From Terriglobia bacterium (GTDB lineage: Bacteria > Acidobacteriota > Terriglobia > UBA7540), in contig JASHYZ010000220.1 of the NCBI GenBank assembly GCA_030042795.1, positions 1-22,105 on the forward strand: a stretch of 22,105 nt of DNA, in the 5' to 3' direction. Made by a program: the position numbers and the translations under genes. Positions 1 to 7,265 of the stretch are shown one piece after another. The notes below the pieces were generated by a model. The model saw only the letters and a program-made list of their open reading frames with translations. It was not told where the DNA came from and ran no database searches. Numbering within the stretch: position 1 is the stretch's first letter; every line of letters begins with the position of its first letter.

Positions 1-86
1 AGTACGTTCTGCAAGGACGAGTCAGTTTGGTTAACTTGATTCTCCGCTTCAAGCGCGGTGACATTGTTCAGAAGGCTGATTGACAT
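1..86 (-). CDS. Flagellin, N-terminal fragment (gene runs off the left edge)
   Basis: Reading the minus strand from the ATG at 86-84 gives 28 complete codons beginning MSISLLNNVTALEAE and continuing NQVNQTDSSLQNV. This is the D0-domain start of flagellin: a short hydrophobic MSxxxNN lead, ALxAxxxVNQ, then SSLQ before the usual RLSSGLRI block, which would lie outside the window. Flagellin is exported by the flagellar type III system and polymerises into the filament. A good ribosome site, AAAGGAG, sits 7 nt upstream of the ATG. The long leader (87-356) carries a sigma-28-like promoter, as expected for a late flagellar gene. The fragment is too short to show glycosylation sites or the D1 domain, and I cannot tell whether this is the only flagellin gene. 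Confidence 0.85.
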   Translation of the reverse strand, partial: MSISLLNNVTALEAENQVNQTDSSLQNV

Positions 87-241
87 TACAATTCTCCTTT
101 TTCGCTTCGTTCCGTCAAGCTAACTTTCACTTCGGCCTGAGAGCTTCGGCCCTTCGCCTTCTGCCCTCCATTTCCGACTCGCGGAACGCGCCTCAAAACA
201 GCAATCTGCTCTCCAAATTCTGTTTCTAATGTTTTGTGTAA

Positions 242-269
242 CCCTCGGCTGGTTGGAAATTTGTCTTTA
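242..269 (-). promoter_or_regulatory. Sigma-28 (FliA)-like promoter of the flagellin gene
   Basis: On the minus strand TAAA (269-266) is followed by 16 nt and then GCCGAGGG (249-242). The family consensus is TAAA-N15-GCCGATAA. The GCCGA core is intact and the last three bases differ. It would give a leader of roughly 150 nt before the flagellin ATG at 86. The same 16-nt spacing is found in front of flbD in this window. The rest of 87-356 shows no gene and no clear terminator. Confidence 0.45.
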
Positions 270-356
270 AGTCATTGTAACTGTGGACTTAAGTAAGCAG
301 CAGGAGGTGAGATAGCGCGAGCTTGTATAGGAGCTTTTATTAGAATTCTGGAGGGA

Positions 357-1775
357 TTATGAGAGCTTGTTCAGAGTTGAGGCAGGGTTGACGACGGTGA
401 GGCTTTGTCCAGTGCGCTGTTGGAGTTCGGCCCACGCCTGACTGAGCTTGGGTGACTCGGGAAAGCGGGCGCAACCTTCGCGAAGAATCTCCGCTACACG
501 CGGCCACTCCCCGAGTTGGGCCCGGATGCTGGCTGCGCGCAGGTAACCCTCGACGGTCGGCTCAACGGCGGTCAGGCGCCGTTCGGCGGTCTCCGCTGCG
601 AGCTTGGTATTACCCATCCATATTGCGGCCGTGACGAGAATGTCATAGAGTTCGCCGAAGTTAGGTTCGCGCTCGATAGCCCGTTCCATGTGCCGGAGCC
701 CGGCGGCGGTGCGGCCGAGCCGCGCTTCCGAAACTCCGAGCTTGCTCTCGATGATGGCTGCTCCCCCGCCGTAATCACGAGCCTTCTGATAGCACCGGCG
801 CGCAGCGTGGAAGTCGCCTGCGTGATAGTAGGCATCTCCTTGAGTTTCAAACACTAACACACTCCGTCCCCCAAGTTGTTCGGCTCGTTTTAGCCTCTTT
901 AATCCTTCTTGATACCGTTCCAGCCGCACCAGGGCAATTCCGGCAAAGGCCCAGGCACGGTGGGATTTCGGGGTCAACTCGATCACGCGCTCAAAACACC
1001 TAAGCGCGGCGGCGGGATCACGAAAGGTGTCGAGCTCCTCGATGCCAAGCTCAAAATGAGCTTGGGCGTCGTTCGGCTTCTCACGGACCTTTTCACGGCC
1101 TAACTCACGGTAAAACGTGCTCTTCCGCAATCGGGTTTGGGCGTCGACGGCTAATCCGAAGTGGTGGATCACGAAATCAGCTTCGCCAAGCTGACGGCCA
1201 GTCGCCAAGATTCGATGGCCGGTAGTCTCGTGGACGCGGCCCTCAAAGTAGATCTCCGGGTGGCGCCGGAACAGCCGTATGTTCTGATGCTCGACGTAAG
1301 CCGGATACCGGCGGGCCGCCTCCAGCCGGTTTGGGTTTGGTTTGGCCGGACTATCCCATAAGCGGTTGGTGAGAGTCAGGACGTAGTTCCAGATCGTCAC
1401 CTTATAACCGGCTACCTCCTGACGAGCCAGGAGTGCAGGAATTGACTGCGAAGCCGATAGATCCAGTACCTCATCGGCGTCCATGAAAAGAATCCAGTCC
1501 GTGCGGTTCTCTTCAAGCACACGGTTGCGCGTTTTTGAAAAATCGTTCTCCCAAGGAATAGTGATCACCCGTGCGCCATAGCGGTGAGCAATCTCTACAC
1601 TAGCGTCCGTCGAGCCCGTATCGCCGATGACAATCTCGTCCACCAACCCACGCGCGCTTTCCAGACAACGGGCCAAGTCCGCCTCGGCGTCTTTGACGAT
1701 CATGGACAAGCCCAGTGTCGGACGATCGGGTGACCGGGTGTTCGAGTGATCGGGTGATGGAGAAGGCTGGCTCAT
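357..1775 (-). CDS. GT2 glycosyltransferase with C-terminal TPR repeats
   Basis: This 472-residue protein has an N-terminal GT-A, family 2 domain of the WaaE/SunS-like TPR-glycosyltransferase type. Visible motifs are SMIVKDAEADLARCLES (about 24-40), IVIGDTGSTD (48-57), WENDFSKTRN (75-84) and the nucleotide-sugar/metal motif FMDADE (97-102). Helical TPR-like repeats fill about residues 235-460 (for example AHFELGIEELDTFRDPAAALRCFERVIEL). Such enzymes transfer a sugar from a nucleotide donor, and the TPR part usually binds the acceptor or a partner. It is the last gene of a three-gene minus-strand operon: its ATG overlaps the upstream stop as ATGA (1772-1775). Flagellin lies immediately downstream, which makes flagellin a plausible acceptor (inference). 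The first ~18 residues (SPSPDHSNTRSPDRP) are encoded by a degenerate period-8 repeat and may not belong to the fold. Confidence 0.85.
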   Translation of the reverse strand: MSQPSPSPDHSNTRSPDRPTLGLSMIVKDAEADLARCLESARGLVDEIVIGDTGSTDASVEIAHRYGARVITIPWENDFSKTRNRVLEENRTDWILFMDADEVLDLSASQSIPALLARQEVAGYKVTIWNYVLTLTNRLWDSPAKPNPNRLEAARRYPAYVEHQNIRLFRRHPEIYFEGRVHETTGHRILATGRQLGEADFVIHHFGLAVDAQTRLRKSTFYRELGREKVREKPNDAQAHFELGIEELDTFRDPAAALRCFERVIELTPKSHRAWAFAGIALVRLERYQEGLKRLKRAEQLGGRSVLVFETQGDAYYHAGDFHAARRCYQKARDYGGGAAIIESKLGVSEARLGRTAAGLRHMERAIEREPNFGELYDILVTAAIWMGNTKLAAETAERRLTAVEPTVEGYLRAASIRAQLGEWPRVAEILREGCARFPESPKLSQAWAELQQRTGQSLTVVNPASTLNKLS

Positions 1776-1834
1776 CGAGCGATTTGCAGAACCTTGGTTT
1801 CTGACTCCCGGCTTCTGGCTGGCTTCTGACTTCC
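1722..1834. repeat. Composite period-7/period-8 repeat across a gene junction, copy 1
   Basis: On the minus strand, 1834-1797 is a run of degenerate 7-mers of the type AGAAGTC/AGAAGCC (GGAAGTCAGAAGCCAG and onward). It encodes the SQKPARSRESETK tail of the GT4 protein. After 20 nt, 1775-1722 is a run of degenerate 8-mers of the type TCACCCGA beginning at the ATG of the GT2 gene. A second copy of the same arrangement precedes and enters the GT2-GT4 gene at 14893-15031. This looks like spacer repeat material captured into both reading frames. Confidence 0.6.
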
Positions 1835-4102
1835 ACCGCCCACCAATGCCTCAATCCGCTCCCGATACAGCTTGGTGATCGCAGACCACCGGAAGCTCGC
1901 GTGAACCTTTTCTGCGGCTGCTGCGCCACGCCGCGCTGCTTCCTCACGGTTCTCGTAAACGCGGCGCAGGGTACGAGCCAACTCGCCGGCGTCCGGTTCA
2001 AACCACGTAAAGTTACCTACCAGCTCGCCGAAAGGCGGGGGAGTATCCGGAACCCGGGTTTCCTGGGCTGGAATCAGATAAGCGGTAGATGTGGTACAGA
2101 AGTCTTGCGAAGGCCCGGCCGCAGTGGTAATCACGGGCTTGGCGCAAGCCATCGCTTCAAGCGCCGGCATGCAAAATCCTTCGGCGCGGTAGGGCAGCAC
2201 AAAGACGTCGCACCCTCGGTAGAGGCTCGCCAGGGTAGCGTCATCCAACTCATCGGTCACGGCTTCGGCGTGGGGAACCGTGGGGTCAAAACAGAAGGCC
2301 GTCACCTTATCCACCAGACTGTTGTGCTGGTACGCAGCCTGCGCACCCAGGGCGGTGACCAGCAGGGTTACATCTTCGCCGGGCTCGAACGCTTCGCGGT
2401 AAGCGTCAAGCAGGAGGTCGATTCCCTTGCGGCGGATGGCTCCTCCCACGAACAGGAACACAAATCTGCGGGCCCCCTGAGGACGCGAGGTGGCGCCCTT
2501 AGGGGTGAACAGATTGGGATCGATGCCGTTTGGAATCACGTAGACACGCTCCGCCGGGACGCCGCAGCGCACGAAGATATCCCGGACGAACCGTGAGGGA
2601 ACCCAAAGCTCATCCACGTTCTGATTGATCTGGTTGATCCAGACGCGAGGCACGGCGCCGTATTCCCAGGGCAGAATCACCGCCAGCCTTCCCCGCACCG
2701 GTCGGCTGAAATCAGGAGGCCACCGGTGACGAATGGTCAGGTCCAGCCGCTCGGGATGGCAGTTCATGCCTTGCCGGATGAGATCACCTCCCGGTACCGC
2801 CTGCGGCAAAATACATCCGTACGTTGAGGGCTCAAGCGCTCCTTCAATGCCGGGGTTCTGGACCAGACTCATTCCAATCTCACGATTGATACGAGCCAGA
2901 CTCGAGTGCTCGAGGAAATGGCCCTCCAGAATGACTCCGGACTTGGGGACCTTTGGTCCCGCGCCGGGCTTAAAAGGCGCTGATCCCCGCTCCAGCCGCT
3001 GGCGCAACTCGGCACGCTTCTCCTCGGCTAAGGATAGCGTTTCTATCAAGCGCTCGGCCGCCGGGAAAGCGCGATGCAGCAGCAGATAGTCGAAGGTTCT
3101 GTCGAGAAGCCGAGGTTCACGCCGTACCAACCGGCAGAAATCAAATTGGCGGCGCTCGACGAGCTCTGGGGGCAAACGCAGCTTCAGAACTTCCTCGACC
3201 GCCGGCAGAAAAGGAGGGTTGGCGTTCAGGCCCGAGGATAAGCACTGAAAGGCCACGCGATCATTGCCCAAACGCAAGGCAAGCAGGGCGGTAAGCCAGT
3301 CGATTCGATAGGTGTTTTCGCCTCCACTTCCGATGAATCCCCGGCTGCCGAGGCGCGCTTGCTTCAGGTAGGGCATCACTTTTGAATACGTTTTCTCCAG
3401 GAAGCAGAGCACTGCCTTGATGTAGAAGAGCTCAGCGCAGGTGTAGTAAGCCTTTAGCCCTTGCTCCAGCAGTTCTCCGGCTTGGGCTAGCTCCCGATGG
3501 CGAATGAGCACCGCAACCAGGTTGCGCAGTGTGAGCGCGGCTAGTGCCGCCGGCAACTGAGCAGCGCTCTGCCACAACTCGTTGAGACCTTTCGCTCCGG
3601 CGCCCGGCTTGGCGAGTTCTTCAAACAAATTCAGCGACAGCTTGGCCCACGGCTCACCCGAGGCGCGGAGGACTGCTAGCGCTCGTTCCGATGCTGTGAT
3701 TGCGCCTCGCACCCGAAGATCCTGGCTCCAGTAATCTTGCGTCCGCCCTTTCACCAACACGCGCGGCTGGATGGCAATCAAGTCCATCTCGTCCAGGTAC
3801 AAATAGTGCACAGGAACCCACACCCTCCGGCCGGGCGTGCGAAAATTCTTTCGCAGCAGGGGCGCGCTGCCCTGAAAAAGCTGATCATTCTCGAACCAGA
3901 TGAGAACCCCATCGGCGCCGCCGGGAATCTTGCTGTTCCTCAATGGATCCAGATTGCCCGTGATCACGGTGTCCGCCACGGCCCGCACTTCCGCCGGCAG
4001 ACTGTCCGCGCTGGGAGCGTCGGTTGCCAGGATTACGGCAGGGCTGCGGCTATAACTTGCCTTCACCGCGCCGTCCTTGCAGTTCAAAACATGAAGGGGC
4101 AT
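1772..4102 (-). CDS. Large GT4-type glycosyltransferase with N-terminal extension and helical middle
   Basis: This protein has 776 residues. The first ~150 are an unrecognised globular domain. About 150-370 is helical and TPR-like (AGELLEQGLKAYYTCAELFYIKAVLCFLEKTY). The C-terminal part, from about 465, is a GT-B family 4 glycosyltransferase: the acceptor-side motif ELWVPSRFVRDIFVRCGV with VIPNGIDPNLF, then LFVGGAIRRKGIDLLLDAY, CDVFVLPYRAEGF, and the donor-binding E-x7-E motif at E641-E649 (EGFCMPALE). GT4 enzymes are retaining transferases using nucleotide-activated sugars. The start lies 21 nt after the sulfotransferase-TPR stop, and the end overlaps the GT2-TPR ATG, so the three genes are co-transcribed. 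The last ~20 residues (SQKPARSRESETKVLQIAR) come from a degenerate 7-mer repeat and are probably a non-native tail. The acceptor is unknown. Confidence 0.85.
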   Translation of the reverse strand: MPLHVLNCKDGAVKASYSRSPAVILATDAPSADSLPAEVRAVADTVITGNLDPLRNSKIPGGADGVLIWFENDQLFQGSAPLLRKNFRTPGRRVWVPVHYLYLDEMDLIAIQPRVLVKGRTQDYWSQDLRVRGAITASERALAVLRASGEPWAKLSLNLFEELAKPGAGAKGLNELWQSAAQLPAALAALTLRNLVAVLIRHRELAQAGELLEQGLKAYYTCAELFYIKAVLCFLEKTYSKVMPYLKQARLGSRGFIGSGGENTYRIDWLTALLALRLGNDRVAFQCLSSGLNANPPFLPAVEEVLKLRLPPELVERRQFDFCRLVRREPRLLDRTFDYLLLHRAFPAAERLIETLSLAEEKRAELRQRLERGSAPFKPGAGPKVPKSGVILEGHFLEHSSLARINREIGMSLVQNPGIEGALEPSTYGCILPQAVPGGDLIRQGMNCHPERLDLTIRHRWPPDFSRPVRGRLAVILPWEYGAVPRVWINQINQNVDELWVPSRFVRDIFVRCGVPAERVYVIPNGIDPNLFTPKGATSRPQGARRFVFLFVGGAIRRKGIDLLLDAYREAFEPGEDVTLLVTALGAQAAYQHNSLVDKVTAFCFDPTVPHAEAVTDELDDATLASLYRGCDVFVLPYRAEGFCMPALEAMACAKPVITTAAGPSQDFCTTSTAYLIPAQETRVPDTPPPFGELVGNFTWFEPDAGELARTLRRVYENREEAARRGAAAAEKVHASFRWSAITKLYRERIEALVGGGSQKPARSRESETKVLQIAR

Positions 4103-4123
4103 AAGGTTCCGAAATCCTTGGGC

Positions 4124-5659
4124 TCACTCGCCCCGCGCAATGCGCGTGGCCTCCGCCAGCACCTGCTGGCAGTGGCATTGGGAGAGCAACCCTGTCAAAA
4201 CGGCACTTTCAGCACCTTTCGCGCTTCGCTTCGCCCGCTCCAGCAAAGGAATAGCCTCCTGATATCTCTCGAGCGAGGCTAGGACCACCCCGAGATTCGC
4301 CGCCGCTTGTTTGTTCCTGCCGTTCATCTCCAGGGCCCGCCGGAAACCGCACTCGGCTAACTGGGGCCGGCCGCAGGCCTTCTGCGCCGAGGCCCAGTCG
4401 TTCCACAGCTCGGAGCTCGGATGCTGTAGAAGAGCATCCCGGAACAGGGTGGTGGCCTGCTGCGCATCCCCGCGCTTAAAACAATCCAGACCCGCCCGGT
4501 GTAGCTTCCTGGCTGGTACCGGCGGAAGAGATCTGGGGCTGTGTTCAACGTCGCCGGAAAACTCGGCAAAGACGCCGCGAAAATAGCTGCCAACCGCCGC
4601 GGATTGCGGTTCCAATTGCTTCCTCGGAATGCGAAGCTGCGGCGCGAGGCTCCGCCTCAGGAATTCGCGTCCCGTCTCCTCATAGGCCAGGCATTCCCGG
4701 TCTGTGTCCGAGAGATCTGTATAGGCGGGCAGCCGGCAATCATCGAGCGAAATCTCGATGCCCAGGGCGCGGAGCTTCTGTCCCACGGCTTGGCGGCTCG
4801 ATGGGCTCTCCGTGATTTCGTTCAAATCGATGATGCAGTCCGCATAGCGCGCCGCATAAACGGAAGTGAGAACGTAAAACTCGTAAAACAACGGATAAAG
4901 CTTCTCAAGGTTGCGGCTGGCGTAGTCGTGATAGAAGCCGTACTCAGCCTGCAGAGTCTCGCCGCGGAAAAAAGGCACGCCGTGCCTCTTGACCAGCTCG
5001 TGAAGGAGCGGGTGGTGCTGATTCTGCCCTGCGATCATCGCAATCACGGTCGGGAAGTAGCGGTCTTCAAAGGAAAGGAAGGACTTCCAGACGTCGAGGG
5101 GCCGCCGCAACAATAAAATATTGATGGGATTGAAATGCGCCGTCAGCCATCCGGCGCGGAGCAGCGAGCGGTTGAATTGCAGCACAGGAGTCTGCCCGTT
5201 TGCGAGGGCAAGCACCAGCAGTTCCCCAATGTATCCGCGAAGCGATTCTTCCTGTTCCGCTTCTCCCAGGCAATATTGCTGGTAAGGGAAGCTTTTCTCG
5301 AAACGGACGCCGCCCCCTGCGGCCAATTCCTGAAACTCGGCAAAATAGGCTGCCTTCAAATGAGGGTGCCTTTTCACCACCGTTGCCTCATCCGACCAGA
5401 TCGCTTGCAGCTTATCCGCGGACATATCGACGAAAACTTCGTGCAAGGGTTCGTAGTAGGCCCGGTAGCCGGGGTTTTCACGAAACTTGGCCCAAATGTA
5501 GGTGCTGCCGGTACGCCACATGGCGTGAATGAAGACAGGGCGCACGCAGGATGGAGAGGTTTGCAAAAGTCGACCCTTGGCCAAGAGACTCTCTGAATTT
5601 ATTTTTCTGTTGAGACTACTGTTGCATATCGCTACTATTAACACGACAATATACATCAA
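4124..5659 (-). CDS. PAPS-type sulfotransferase domain with C-terminal TPR repeats
   Basis: This protein has up to 511 residues. The 5'-phosphosulfate-binding P-loop is FIHAMWRTGSTYIW (43-56). The 3'-phosphate signature follows beta-strand ILLL as RRPLDVWKSFLSF (185-197, with Ser193 and Ser196). Both are hallmarks of PAPS-dependent sulfotransferases. About 385-480 is TPR (AGLDCFKRGDAQQATTLFRDAL, then ANLGVVLASLERYQEAIPLLERA). The predicted activity is transfer of sulfate from PAPS to a sugar or protein hydroxyl. It is the first gene of the minus-strand operon leading to flagellin. The start is uncertain. The ATG at 5659 has no ribosome site and lies inside a dispersed repeat, and the resulting MMYIVVLIVAIC could be an artefact or a membrane anchor. 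TTG at 5584, with AGAGAG just upstream, gives a lead of ordinary length before the P-loop. Confidence 0.75.
   Translation of the reverse strand: MMYIVVLIVAICNSSLNRKINSESLLAKGRLLQTSPSCVRPVFIHAMWRTGSTYIWAKFRENPGYRAYYEPLHEVFVDMSADKLQAIWSDEATVVKRHPHLKAAYFAEFQELAAGGGVRFEKSFPYQQYCLGEAEQEESLRGYIGELLVLALANGQTPVLQFNRSLLRAGWLTAHFNPINILLLRRPLDVWKSFLSFEDRYFPTVIAMIAGQNQHHPLLHELVKRHGVPFFRGETLQAEYGFYHDYASRNLEKLYPLFYEFYVLTSVYAARYADCIIDLNEITESPSSRQAVGQKLRALGIEISLDDCRLPAYTDLSDTDRECLAYEETGREFLRRSLAPQLRIPRKQLEPQSAAVGSYFRGVFAEFSGDVEHSPRSLPPVPARKLHRAGLDCFKRGDAQQATTLFRDALLQHPSSELWNDWASAQKACGRPQLAECGFRRALEMNGRNKQAAANLGVVLASLERYQEAIPLLERAKRSAKGAESAVLTGLLSQCHCQQVLAEATRIARGE
5610..5638 (+). promoter_or_regulatory. Candidate sigma-70 promoter for the GT25-sulfotransferase gene
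   Basis: TTGAGA (5610-5615), a 17-nt spacer and TACTAT (5633-5638) form a reasonable housekeeping promoter pointing at the GTG at 5725. The -10 box lies inside dispersed repeat copy A. If real, it overlaps the 5' end of the divergent sulfotransferase gene, another reason to prefer a downstream start for that gene. Confidence 0.35.
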
Positions 5660-5683
5660 TTTTGTTCATTCGCAAACCTGAGG
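5624..5683. repeat. Dispersed ~60-bp AT-rich intergenic element, copy A
   Basis: This stretch aligns with 11131-11187. Shared blocks are GCAT, GCTACTATTAAC, TATA, ATTTTGTT and CTGAGG in the same order and nearly the same spacing, with one 3-nt indel. Both copies sit at the head of minus-strand-leaving or divergent intergenic spaces. Function is unknown: a conserved promoter or regulator site, or the end of a small mobile element, are both possible. Confidence 0.6.
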
Positions 5684-5724
5684 GCGAGACGAGGCGGAGC
5701 TCAGTTCGAGGGTTTTAACTCGTT

Positions 5725-7197
5725 GTGAAAAATTCAGAAATTTGGGCCAGCTTCGACGAGGTCTATTGCCTGACGCTTGAGGGCGACATCGAACGCCAGC
5801 GCCATGCTTCCGCGGAGCTTTGCGCCGCCGGTTTGCGCGGATTCAAGTTCATCGATGGAATCAACGCCCAATCGCCACAGGTCGTTCGGGCTTATCGCAG
5901 CGGAAGCGTTCAGGCCTTTCCGCCCTGTTTTCGATGCGGTTTGGTCACATGCGGAAGCGCAGACTGCAACAACATCTTGATTGAGCCGCAGGTCGGCTGT
6001 TTTCTTAGCTTCATCAAAATCTTTCGAACGGCGGCTGCCTCGAATTCGAACACATTCCTGGTTGTAGAGGACGACCTCAAGTTTCACGATTATGCCCAGG
6101 ACCTTGCTGCGGCTGCCTTTACGAAAGCCAGCCTCGAAGCGCTCGGTTTCTTTTCCTCTGCGCCCTGTTTAATCGGTCTTGGTCGAGGGATTTCGCCAGG
6201 TGAAAAAACCCGTTTCGAAGGAAAGTTTGAGTTCTTGCCGCGGCGTAAACAGCCGCAAAATCCGTGCTTTGCTTTCAATCGCGCCTTCGCTGAACTTGCC
6301 GCATCTCGCTTTCGCAAGATTTCTCATACGGTGGACGTCTACATTCATTTTCAGCTTTCCGACGAGGCCCGCCATTACAGCTTGGAACCACCGCTCTCTT
6401 ACGAGTTATCGTCGTCTACAGGGACCCTTCCCTCAAGGATTCACCCCAAGCCAATCGCATCCGAGAACCCGTCAAATACCGCTGCGACGAGAGCGGCTGC
6501 CAAAGCCGCCGTCGAAGGGCATCTCAAACACGTCAGGTATATACCCCTGGCCGTGATCGGAAGTCCGCGAGGCGGAACGGGTTTCATGGCCCATGCTCTC
6601 AACCAGTTCGGTTGGAACATCGGTCACGAATCGCTCGGAGCGGACGGCATCAGCAGTTGGCTCTTCGCTGTGTCCGATGTCGACCTGCCTTTCGGCGAGG
6701 ACCTCTATGCCCGCAACTCGCGCTTCGTTTACGCCGAAAAAATCATCGCGGTAGTGAGGACCTCCCCTCAGGCCGTGTTCTCACTACAGATGGAGAACTC
6801 CAAGAACATTCAATCCTACTGTTTTCGGCGGAGGTGGATAAAATCCTGCTTTGATGTTGATCTTGACACTTTCAAGACCGACTTCGAGCGCGCGCTCGGG
6901 GCCTATGTATTTTGGCACCGGATCGTGATCTTGCGTAGGCCTGTTGCTTGGGTGTGTTTGGAACGCGCGTCTGAGGATGTCCCGCGGCTTTTTGCCCAAT
7001 TGCTTCAGAAGAGGCGGGAGCCTTCTCTTCCCGCGCTTAGTGAGGTACGGAATGCCCGAAAGCCATACCTGGGCCAAGTGTATGAGCCCATCCCGGGCGA
7101 CTTCTCTTCACAGCTAAAATCATCCGACCCATTCCTGAGGGAGCAGTACGCTCTCCTCAAAGAGGAACTCTGCCCGGTGTTCTATGGCCACATTTAA
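5725..7197 (+). CDS. GT25 glycosyltransferase fused to a sulfotransferase-like domain
   Basis: This protein has 490 residues and a GTG start. Residues ~10-235 match the family 25 (LPS-type) glycosyltransferase pattern: VYCLTLEGDIERQRHASAEL (13-32), FKFIDGINA (40-48), GCFLSFIKIFRTAA (91-104), the acidic VVEDD (113-117), and the late NPCFAFNRAFAEL (179-191). A four-cysteine insert, C68, C71, C76 and C81, looks like a zinc knuckle. From ~272 a second domain begins with VIGSPRGGTGFMAHAL (277-292), a sulfotransferase 5'-phosphosulfate P-loop. A strand-turn IIAVVRTSPQAVFSLQ (340-355) resembles the 3'-phosphate site, with R345 and S353. I infer an enzyme that adds a sugar and sulfates it or a neighbouring position. 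It is divergent from the sulfotransferase-TPR operon and convergent with the GSCFA gene. The sulfotransferase assignment is weaker than the GT25 one. Confidence 0.75.
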   Translation: MKNSEIWASFDEVYCLTLEGDIERQRHASAELCAAGLRGFKFIDGINAQSPQVVRAYRSGSVQAFPPCFRCGLVTCGSADCNNILIEPQVGCFLSFIKIFRTAAASNSNTFLVVEDDLKFHDYAQDLAAAAFTKASLEALGFFSSAPCLIGLGRGISPGEKTRFEGKFEFLPRRKQPQNPCFAFNRAFAELAASRFRKISHTVDVYIHFQLSDEARHYSLEPPLSYELSSSTGTLPSRIHPKPIASENPSNTAATRAAAKAAVEGHLKHVRYIPLAVIGSPRGGTGFMAHALNQFGWNIGHESLGADGISSWLFAVSDVDLPFGEDLYARNSRFVYAEKIIAVVRTSPQAVFSLQMENSKNIQSYCFRRRWIKSCFDVDLDTFKTDFERALGAYVFWHRIVILRRPVAWVCLERASEDVPRLFAQLLQKRREPSLPALSEVRNARKPYLGQVYEPIPGDFSSQLKSSDPFLREQYALLKEELCPVFYGHI

Positions 7198-7265
7198 CAT
7201 CAACAACCGGCTCCGGAAAATAGGCCGCAGGGATCGTCAGACCGCACGATGGAGCATGTGCCGAA

